Shown here: piece after piece, positions 1 to 6,694 of the stretch
How the letters are laid out: every line of letters begins with the position of its first letter
How positions within the stretch are numbered: position 1 is the first letter of the stretch
NCBI GenBank assembly: GCA_964537965.1
Contig: CAZIDB010000056.1
Coordinates: 1-24,283 of the forward strand
Reading direction: 5' to 3'
DNA from: SURF-24 sp964537965
GTDB lineage: Bacteria; Bacteroidota; Ignavibacteria; Ignavibacteriales; SURF-24
DNA length: 24,283 nucleotides
The notes under the pieces: model-generated
Seen by the model: the letters and a program-made list of their open reading frames with translations, nothing else
What the model was told of the DNA's origin: nothing
Databases searched by the model: none
Translations under genes and position numbers: made by a program

Positions 1-710
1 GTACAGAATATAATGTAGCCAGCAAAAATTGAAGCGGTTTTATGTTTATACCTGATTATTCTGGTCGCAAACCTAACTAAAATTAAAACTATTAATGCGA
101 TCATATTTGCCCTGATTACAATTGTAATACCCAGGAACAATCCTGTTAAAAACCAGAATTTTTTCTTCTCTTCATTTTGCGCTTTAAAGAGGTACAATAT
201 ACCTAACGAAAGGAATAGAGTCATGAAAGTTTCTGAAAGAATTAATCCGGAATAGAAAATAAACATTCCATAGAAAGATGCAATCAGTGCTGCAATTCGT
301 GCAGTGTTATCATTGAAATACAGCTTAGCTGTTTTATATATAATAACAATAACAGTTGTACTTATGACAGATTGAACAATAAGCATAAGTAGAATAGACT
401 GCCCAAATGTTGAATATAATAAAGCAAGAATTATTGGATAAAATGGCGACATAAAAAACACATCAGCACCAAACCATCTGCCGGAACTAATGATCTTCAG
501 AGCCCAATCATTATAAATTTTTGAATCAGAAAACAGGTGCTGGACAAACGGAGCATTATGAATTTCAATTACATAGCATAATCTTAGAATTAAACCGGCA
601 GCTATAACAATAAGTAAAAACAAATTATTTTTAACAGAGAAATTCAATTCACCTCTTTGCCGGGAAGTTTCTGTCTTTACATTAATTTTTTCGGTTTTTA
701 ATTTTCCCAT
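1..710 (-). CDS. GT-C membrane glycosyltransferase (family 39-like), 3' end cut off
   Basis: About 236 residues are visible from an ATG at 708-710, open to the window edge; the C-terminal part lies outside. After a basic N-terminal stretch there is a membrane segment at about residues 30-48, then a periplasmic-loop stretch with 'FSDSKIYNDWALKI' (Asp62, Tyr66, Trp69) and 'SPFYPIILALLY', followed by several more hydrophobic helices. An Asp in the first external loop followed by a 'Y..WA.KI..G' and 'SPFYP..LA' pattern is typical of ArnT/PMT-like (GT39) enzymes, which move a sugar from a lipid-linked donor to lipid or protein outside the cytoplasmic membrane. The substrate cannot be told. Only a weak ribosome site (TAGG) precedes the start. 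It lies 156 bp downstream of the GWxTD gene. Family is fairly sure; exact activity is not. Confidence 0.82.
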   Translation of the reverse strand, partial: MGKLKTEKINVKTETSRQRGELNFSVKNNLFLLIVIAAGLILRLCYVIEIHNAPFVQHLFSDSKIYNDWALKIISSGRWFGADVFFMSPFYPIILALLYSTFGQSILLMLIVQSVISTTVIVIIYKTAKLYFNDNTARIAALIASFYGMFIFYSGLILSETFMTLFLSLGILYLFKAQNEEKKKFWFLTGLFLGITIVIRANMIALIVLILVRFATRIIRYKHKTASIFAGYIIFC

Positions 711-739
711 AACCTACTGACTATTGTTAAATTTATGTA

Positions 740-747
740 CAAAGATA
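740..747 (-). promoter_or_regulatory. Possible Bacteroidetes-type -7 box for the glycosyltransferase gene
   Basis: On the minus strand this reads TATCTTTG, an exact match to the TAnnTTTG -7 consensus of Bacteroidetes-type housekeeping promoters. It lies 29 nt before the ATG at 710. No convincing -33 TTTG is seen at the expected distance, and the surrounding DNA is AT-rich, so a chance match is possible. Confidence 0.3.
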
Positions 748-866
748 TGCAATTATTTGAAAAATTTGATTTGCTGTAAAAAAGCTTTCTTAAGAAGCGG
801 CAAAAAAAGATACATTTTTTATCTGAAAAAAGTCAAATATATGTTTTGTAAAATGACCGAGGTTTT

Positions 867-2234
867 TTAATTGTTAGTCTGAATAAACCTTTGCCAGTTC
901 TCGTCTTGTAATTCGCCTTTTTTAGTTGAATGGATAAGTGAATAATCTCCAAAACCTTCAATATTTCCAAAAATAAAAATGACTCCGTTTTCAATTGAAT
1001 AGTATTTCCATATTTCATATGGTTTCATATCCGGTTCATCAGGATGAGTTTCTATTTCACTTGGCTCGCCATACATAATAAGAACACGCCCTCTATCTGT
1101 TTTCCAACCAGATCTTAGCATCATATTATAACGTTTGTTTGCAAGTTCAACTCTGTCAAAATACTCTTTCTGATAAGTGTTACCTTCTAATCCGGAATTT
1201 TTATTTTGCTTATTCCAGAAATTAACCATGTATTCTTTACGTCCTGCCTCAGTGTGAATTTTCTTCCATTCATTTTTCTCATCCTGTGTAGCAATATACT
1301 TGCAGTATTCGAAATACTGGATAACTTCCTCATCCGATAATAAAGAAAAAACACTTTTAGCTACTTCAGTTTTATAATTAAAGTTTTCCGTTGTATCAAC
1401 TACAGACGGATTATAAATATATAATTTCTTGTTTTCTCTTATTACTAAAGAACTAACAGAATCAATTACTTCTACTTGAAGAATGTATGAGCCAGTGGGA
1501 TATTTTAGAATATTTAAGGCGCCAACATCAATAATTGAATTATGTCTTGTTGGTATATATTTCGATTTGTTTAATACAATTTTCCCAAATGAATTGTACA
1601 AAAAGTAATTCACTTTAAGAAAATCCGTTGACATATTTTTATTCAGGTTATAAAGTTCAGAATAGAAAAAAAGTACAGGAAGATTCTCACCATAAATTCC
1701 GGAGGGATTAGGTATCACTTCATAATTGTTTTTAACAAAATAATCTTCCGTTTTATTTCCCACAGCATTTATTGAACTTGCAAGTTGTATATCACTTAGT
1801 GAAAATCGTTCTTTTGGAAATGGTTGTATTGCTAAATCAAATGAAATTGTATCGATAATTGAATTATCATTTGCATCGAAGGTTGTAATAAAAAATAAAT
1901 AGGTATTAAAAGCTAACCTAAAATTAATAGCTCCGTTAAGAATCTGATTTCCGGAGACGCCGGTTGTATCAACAACATCGTTAATCTGCCAGGATTTCTC
2001 CAATATCATGTCACCGGTTTTCTTTTCATTTATTTTTACCTGAATTATTGCCTTAACAGCTTTTTGATTTTCAACCGACATTTCTTTCAACCCGTTCTTT
2101 GGTAAACTGTAATAAAGTTCAAGGTATCCGGATGAATCATCATAATTAAAACGCGCATAATCAAAATTGACGTTAATTTTTTGTTGAGGAAAAAGAAACG
2201 AAGTATATATAAGCAGGATTAAAAACTTTTTCAT
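867..2234 (-). CDS. Secreted GWxTD-domain protein
   Basis: A 455-residue protein with an N-terminal signal peptide (MKKFLILLIYTSFLFPQQ) and therefore probably periplasmic or outer-membrane associated. The C-terminal part carries the defining motif of the GWxTD domain family, GWKTD at residues 376-380, followed by 'GRVLIMYGEPSEIE' and a conserved-looking 'YEIWKYY' segment. The preceding 350 residues look like beta-sandwich and linker material with no enzyme motif I recognise. GWxTD proteins are common in Bacteroidetes, Ignavibacteria and related phyla; their molecular role is unknown. The start has no strong ribosome site. The gene follows the PorV-like gene after 61 bp, but a clear terminator lies in that gap, so it is either separately transcribed or expressed by read-through. 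Family call is firm, function is not known. Confidence 0.88.
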   Translation of the reverse strand: MKKFLILLIYTSFLFPQQKINVNFDYARFNYDDSSGYLELYYSLPKNGLKEMSVENQKAVKAIIQVKINEKKTGDMILEKSWQINDVVDTTGVSGNQILNGAINFRLAFNTYLFFITTFDANDNSIIDTISFDLAIQPFPKERFSLSDIQLASSINAVGNKTEDYFVKNNYEVIPNPSGIYGENLPVLFFYSELYNLNKNMSTDFLKVNYFLYNSFGKIVLNKSKYIPTRHNSIIDVGALNILKYPTGSYILQVEVIDSVSSLVIRENKKLYIYNPSVVDTTENFNYKTEVAKSVFSLLSDEEVIQYFEYCKYIATQDEKNEWKKIHTEAGRKEYMVNFWNKQNKNSGLEGNTYQKEYFDRVELANKRYNMMLRSGWKTDRGRVLIMYGEPSEIETHPDEPDMKPYEIWKYYSIENGVIFIFGNIEGFGDYSLIHSTKKGELQDENWQRFIQTNN

Positions 2235-2240
2235 AGCTAT

Positions 2241-2269
2241 AAATAAAAAGGCTGGTTTTACCCAGCCTT
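2241..2269 (-). terminator. Intrinsic terminator after the PorV-like gene
   Basis: Perfect 8-bp stem AAGGCTGG (2248-2255) / CCAGCCTT (2262-2269) with a 6-nt loop. On the minus strand the stem is followed by a T-rich tract (TTTATTT at 2247-2241). It lies 26 nt beyond the stop codon of the PorV-like gene and just before the ATG of the GWxTD gene, so it would end the envelope transcript or let only part of it through to GWxTD. Confidence 0.85.
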
Positions 2270-2295
2270 CATGATTTTTAATGAATATTTAGAAT

Positions 2296-3333
2296 TTAGA
2301 AACCTAATTTTATTGTAACAACATGATTAGCATCAAAGTATCTTGCCCAACGATATGCATAATCTACTGATATATCAATACCCGCATTAGCTTTGAAACC
2401 AGCACCAAATGTTGGTCCCCAAAGCTGTTCATCGGTATTATCAACACCTTCTTTTGTATAGGTGTAACCACCTCTAATGGCAAACATATCACTATAGCTT
2501 ACCTCACCGCCGAATTTATATTCGTCATTTAAGAAGCTATTTTGTGTATATGCCGAAGACAACATTCCTTTGAAGTCATCAGTAAATCTTTTTTCATAAG
2601 CAAGACCTAGTTCAAGTTGAGACGGCAATTCAAAGCTTGCTGCATCAATTTTATAAAATTGAGTGCCTCTGTAGCTTGTATTATCTTCAGCGTCTCTTAG
2701 TAAATCTGCGCCGTCATATTTCATCTGTCCGCCGATATTCTTTATAACAACGCCCATATGTAGACCTTCTACTCCTGCAACTCCATAATATTGTACACCA
2801 GCTGTAAATGCAAATCCGGATGCTGACGTTGACATTATTTTTTCTGAAATAAGGTTAGCGGTTACACCAACTCTTACTCTGTCAGTTAAAGCATTTGAAT
2901 ATGAAAGACCTACAACAACAAACGTTGGTGAAAAAGTAGCGCCTGTACCAGCGGGATTTTCAACTGTTGTAACAGGGATATCACCAAAATCGAATGTCTT
3001 TACAGAGAATGCAATTGCACCAAAGCTTTCAAATTTAACACCTACTGCCGCATATGAAACGCCTATATCAGCAATATAGCTCATCTGTGAAAACATTGCT
3101 TCAGCGGTACTTGTCATTGCACCTAAGCCAGCAGGGTTATAGAATAATGACTCAAGTCCTTGCAAGCCCGCGACGTAAGAACTGCTTAAAGATAATCCTC
3201 TTGCACCAACTGGAATTAAAAGTTCTTGGGCACCAGCTGTTCCGTTTCTACTTCCGCCACTGGCAAAAGTATTTTCCTGAAACATACCTACCAGCGCAAG
3301 GAGGATTAACAAGGTAATATATTTTTTAATCAT
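2296..3333 (-). CDS. PorV/PorQ-family outer-membrane barrel protein
   Basis: 345 residues from the chosen start. The open frame extends upstream to 3387, but the ATG at 3331-3333 is preceded by AGGAG at a 7-nt spacing and opens directly into a signal peptide (MIKKYITLLILLALVG...FA), so the shorter form is preferred. The mature N-terminus has the family block 'GTAGAQELLIPVGARGLSLS' and 'LFYNPAGLG', typical of PorV/PorQ proteins, which are FadL-like beta-barrels. The rest is alternating beta-strand sequence ending in Phe, as expected of a barrel. In the T9SS, PorV carries cargo from the translocon to the attachment complex. Many Ignavibacteria have several PorV-like paralogues, and whether this one is the T9SS component or a cassette-specific relative cannot be told here. 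It lies 56 bp after the 1085-residue T9SS-type protein and ends just before a strong terminator. Confidence 0.88.
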   Translation of the reverse strand: MIKKYITLLILLALVGMFQENTFASGGSRNGTAGAQELLIPVGARGLSLSSSYVAGLQGLESLFYNPAGLGAMTSTAEAMFSQMSYIADIGVSYAAVGVKFESFGAIAFSVKTFDFGDIPVTTVENPAGTGATFSPTFVVVGLSYSNALTDRVRVGVTANLISEKIMSTSASGFAFTAGVQYYGVAGVEGLHMGVVIKNIGGQMKYDGADLLRDAEDNTSYRGTQFYKIDAASFELPSQLELGLAYEKRFTDDFKGMLSSAYTQNSFLNDEYKFGGEVSYSDMFAIRGGYTYTKEGVDNTDEQLWGPTFGAGFKANAGIDISVDYAYRWARYFDANHVVTIKLGF

Positions 3334-3340
3334 CTTAAAA

Positions 3341-3345
3341 CTCCT
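3341..3345 (-). promoter_or_regulatory. Ribosome binding site that fixes the PorV-like start
   Basis: AGGAG on the minus strand, 7 nt before the ATG at 3331-3333. The upstream in-frame ATG at 3387 has no comparable site and would put 18 extra residues before the signal peptide. Confidence 0.75.
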
Positions 3346-3367
3346 AAATAGTTTTTTCAAAATTATC

Positions 3368-3385
3368 GGAGAAAAATAATTCTCC
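3368..3385 (-). terminator. Small hairpin between the 1085-residue gene and the PorV-like gene
   Basis: Perfect 6-bp stem GGAGAA (3368-3373) / TTCTCC (3380-3385) with a 6-nt loop, 4 nt after the upstream stop codon. On the minus strand it is followed by GATAATTTTG, a poor U-tract. It may be a weak attenuator or an mRNA-end stabiliser within the operon rather than a true terminator. Confidence 0.35.
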
Positions 3386-3389
3386 AATA

Positions 3390-6300
3390 TTATAACCTAT
3401 CGATATACTGTGTTTCCGTAATAACAGCAATTTTAAGTACTTTTGTACCTATACCCGGCATATCTAAATAAGCTATATACATACCACTGCTAACTGGTAG
3501 TCCATTAGAATTTCTTAAATCCCAATCAAGCCATTGGGCGTTATCACTCTTATCTATTTTTCTAATAAAGATTCCGGCTAAAGAATAAATTCTTAGAGTA
3601 ACATCTGTTGGCAGATTTGTAAATCTGACAAATCTTTGATATTTATCTCTTTCCAATGAGTTTGCACCAAAATATGGATTTGGAAATACATTAATATCTT
3701 CCAATTTTGTTTTTGCCAAATCTTTGTTATTAAAATCGGCTGCAGTAAGTGTAGTTTCGTATGTATTACCTTCAATAAGTGGTTTATAACTTGTAAGTCT
3801 TATAACAGTACCAGCTTCCGGTTGTTCACCACTGAATGATAATGAACCGAACCTATGATCAGTTGCAACGGATTTTTTTGACGTTGTAGGAGGATTGGCC
3901 GGATCAATATTTGATTTATAAATAAAGAGTTCTTCCCAATCTCCGTCATTTGTTCCATACTTGGAACCAACCAAACGTGTCCACACTTTATCTCTAAGTG
4001 CTCTTGTTGAGTCACCTCTGTCGAAATCAAGAACCTTAACTGTCATAAGAGTATCATCATTAGCTGAATTAGGATCAATTCCGATGCTGTACACCTGTAA
4101 AGGCAAGGTTCCATTACCCAAGCTATCATCAGCTAAGGCAGGTGTGAATGATGGTTTGTATCCTGAAACAAAGAATGGAGATGTTTGTCCGAACCTAATT
4201 TCATAATCTACAAATCCTAATCCCTGGTTAGCTGCTTTATCCTGCCATATCAAATTCTTTAAAGATCCTTTTGCTTTTATCATCCATTTACCGGTAGAGT
4301 TCATATCTTCCATAATGTTAACCGGATTAGATAATGCATTTCCATTAGGACCTTTTATTTCAAGTACACTTTTAATCCTGACGCTTGCTGCTGGTATAGC
4401 GTTAATGCTATCTCTTCCCGTATTTTCAACAAACAACTGGAATCCTTCGATTACCGGTTTGTTAATCGTATCTGCAAGAGCGTCGAACGCAACAAAGTCA
4501 GTTTTATCCTTCAGTAATGTATCATTAGTGGTAGTGTTTATTAAGTCATATCTAAGGTTAGCGGCGCCTTCAGAGCCTTTAATAACAACCTTATAGTGAT
4601 TACCAGTTAAAGCCTGAGGATCAACAACTTTAAATAAAGCTTTACCATCACTAAAGCCGGTTGTATGTTCAGCACTTACAACCTGACCATCATAATATGG
4701 AGAATTGAAGTCAACTTTCTTGGTCTCCGGAAGAACTTCAATTATTGAAGGAGTACTCTCAAGATAAGGTGGATCGCTGTATTTAGAATAACCATAAGCA
4801 GTAACGCCAAAGTAATATGGAGTTCCATTATATAATGGTCCATTAGTGTAAGCTGAACTGGTAGCTGAATAAAATCTTCTGATACCATCATCAGGTGCCT
4901 GAAGTAAATAAGTAGGATTAGTCTGTCCATTAATAACGGATAAATCGTTTAACCAATTATAAACATTACCGATTCCATTTTTTATATCGTACACACCCAA
5001 CAATTGCGGATCAGATCCAGCCATATCAGAGAACTGCCATACTCTGTAACCTTCAAAGACATAATTCTTATTGGTTACGGTAATTACAGTGTCTCTACCA
5101 TTAACATTTGCTCTTAGTTGATCCGGTAATATTGGGTTCAACTCGTTATATTCTTCAGCATTTTGTTCCCACCAAATAGTTATACCATTTTTTTGTGGTA
5201 AAGCGTGAATCTTAGGTTGCGGTGGCGAAGCCGTAATTTTAAAATCGAGGTCATATGCAATTTGTGCAGCAAGATCTATTCTTTTTAATTCTGTTACGCT
5301 ATTTAAATTGCTGGTACCACGTCCAACTAAAATACCAACTACAACTTCCTGAGTATCACCGGGAGCTAAAGTAAACGGACCGGAACACATCACATGTCTT
5401 CTGTCATTAGGATCAGGACCGCCAGGATATCCTTTTCCTTCATACCATCCTGTTCCTTTTACCGGATCACCGGATAAAACATAGTCAACAACATTTCCGG
5501 TATTCGGATCAATGAAATCATTTCCATTCCATACCTTTCCCTTCAGATAATTGTAAAACTCAATTGTGCCAGTGTATGCACCTTGAGTAGGATCTTTATA
5601 TGCATCAAAACCATTTATATAGAAAGTAAACGCAGTCATCGGAAGATTAGTCTTACCTTTTATCCATTTACCTAAAAACTTAGCGCTATCAGGCAAATTC
5701 TTTTCTGTAATTATAGGATATGTAGCAGGGTCATATGGTATTACAGGTCCCTGGAAAAAGTCATATCCTATTGCCGGCGGAGCAATTCCATAATAACCAT
5801 CGTCGTTATTATCACCGTTATAGGTATAACCTAAGCTTAAAACAGTATCGCAGCCAGTATAGTCATCATCTGCTTTACCCAAGTCAGTATCAGACCACAT
5901 ACCGAAATATGTATCAGTAAGAATATTTTGGCTTTTATTAATCATCTTATATTTTTTAAATACAATATTGCCTAGGTCACCTGTTCTTTTAAAGCCGAAG
6001 GTTGTACATTGTTGCTCTAAACCAATAGGCTGGGATCCATAAGTTCTTGTAGAACGGGTTGGATCAAGGTCATTGGCTACATACCACAGTACTTCGTCAC
6101 CAATAAATTCGGCTTCGCCAACATCATAAGTTCCGTTACCATTCTGGTCAACCCAGGGAGCGCCATCTTCAACAGGCCATTCTTCAAGATCCTTTTTCAA
6201 TGCATCTCTTAAAGCGCCCGGAGGTAAGCTTTCCCAGTCCTTTCTTATTTTATAAACACGATACTTACTTAAAGAAGGATCATCGGCAGTACCATCATCT

Positions 6301-6647
6301 AAAATTTTACCGGCTTGTAAACCAAGCCTGTGCGTATTACCATTCATTCTTATTTCACGCCCAACTTTTCCAGCCCAGACTAATCCATCCTGAAAGACAA
6401 TTGTAAGTGTTGCATTTTCACCACCCGGCCAGTACAAACCTGAACCATCTGTTGTAGGATTATGCGAACCGCTACCGTTATTACCAACATACATTAGTAT
6501 CTGGTTACAGGCGATATAAGCATAAAAATCATTAGTGTTTGTTTTATACAACTGCCTGTCAGAATCTTTTTCCTTCGCCTGTAAAATCAGGAAACCGGAA
6601 AAGAAGCTTAGCAACAGCATGTATAAAACTAATTTATTTTTGTTCAT
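3390..6647 (-). CDS. Large secreted protein with C-terminal T9SS-type sorting domain
   Basis: 1085 residues, with a signal peptide ending near residue 24 (MNKNKLVLYMLLLSFFSGFLILQA). GGAG lies about 10 nt before the ATG. The N-terminal third is Asp/Asn/Gly-rich. Residues 167-178 (DQNGNGTYDVGE) fit a 12-residue EF-hand/dockerin-type calcium loop, and residues 279-284 (DNNDDG) form a partial second one. A fibronectin III-like region is plausible around residues 480-640. The last ~100 residues ('INVFPNPYFG... LRIYSLAGIFIRKI... LPVSSGMYIAYL... KVLKIAVI') match a type A T9SS sorting domain or FlgD-like Ig fold, suggesting export through the outer membrane and surface attachment or release. No enzyme motif was recognised. 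It lies between a TonB-dependent receptor (47 bp upstream) and a PorV-like gene (56 bp downstream). Secretion class is fairly sure; role is unknown. Confidence 0.87.
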   Translation of the reverse strand: MNKNKLVLYMLLLSFFSGFLILQAKEKDSDRQLYKTNTNDFYAYIACNQILMYVGNNGSGSHNPTTDGSGLYWPGGENATLTIVFQDGLVWAGKVGREIRMNGNTHRLGLQAGKILDDGTADDPSLSKYRVYKIRKDWESLPPGALRDALKKDLEEWPVEDGAPWVDQNGNGTYDVGEAEFIGDEVLWYVANDLDPTRSTRTYGSQPIGLEQQCTTFGFKRTGDLGNIVFKKYKMINKSQNILTDTYFGMWSDTDLGKADDDYTGCDTVLSLGYTYNGDNNDDGYYGIAPPAIGYDFFQGPVIPYDPATYPIITEKNLPDSAKFLGKWIKGKTNLPMTAFTFYINGFDAYKDPTQGAYTGTIEFYNYLKGKVWNGNDFIDPNTGNVVDYVLSGDPVKGTGWYEGKGYPGGPDPNDRRHVMCSGPFTLAPGDTQEVVVGILVGRGTSNLNSVTELKRIDLAAQIAYDLDFKITASPPQPKIHALPQKNGITIWWEQNAEEYNELNPILPDQLRANVNGRDTVITVTNKNYVFEGYRVWQFSDMAGSDPQLLGVYDIKNGIGNVYNWLNDLSVINGQTNPTYLLQAPDDGIRRFYSATSSAYTNGPLYNGTPYYFGVTAYGYSKYSDPPYLESTPSIIEVLPETKKVDFNSPYYDGQVVSAEHTTGFSDGKALFKVVDPQALTGNHYKVVIKGSEGAANLRYDLINTTTNDTLLKDKTDFVAFDALADTINKPVIEGFQLFVENTGRDSINAIPAASVRIKSVLEIKGPNGNALSNPVNIMEDMNSTGKWMIKAKGSLKNLIWQDKAANQGLGFVDYEIRFGQTSPFFVSGYKPSFTPALADDSLGNGTLPLQVYSIGIDPNSANDDTLMTVKVLDFDRGDSTRALRDKVWTRLVGSKYGTNDGDWEELFIYKSNIDPANPPTTSKKSVATDHRFGSLSFSGEQPEAGTVIRLTSYKPLIEGNTYETTLTAADFNNKDLAKTKLEDINVFPNPYFGANSLERDKYQRFVRFTNLPTDVTLRIYSLAGIFIRKIDKSDNAQWLDWDLRNSNGLPVSSGMYIAYLDMPGIGTKVLKIAVITETQYIDRL

Positions 6648-6694
6648 TTTATTTCAATCTCCATAATAGTTTGAAATTAAGTAAGGTTTAATTA

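Noticed and set aside
775..800. Hairpin around TTCTTAAGAA after the GWxTD gene, considered as a terminator
   Set aside because: The GC part of the stem is only four base pairs with an AT palindrome inside, too weak to call although a short T-run follows.
834..841. TATATTTG on the minus strand, a second -7-box match before the glycosyltransferase gene
   Set aside because: About 124 nt from the start with no -33 element; the match at 740-747 is better placed, and such octamers occur often in AT-rich gaps.
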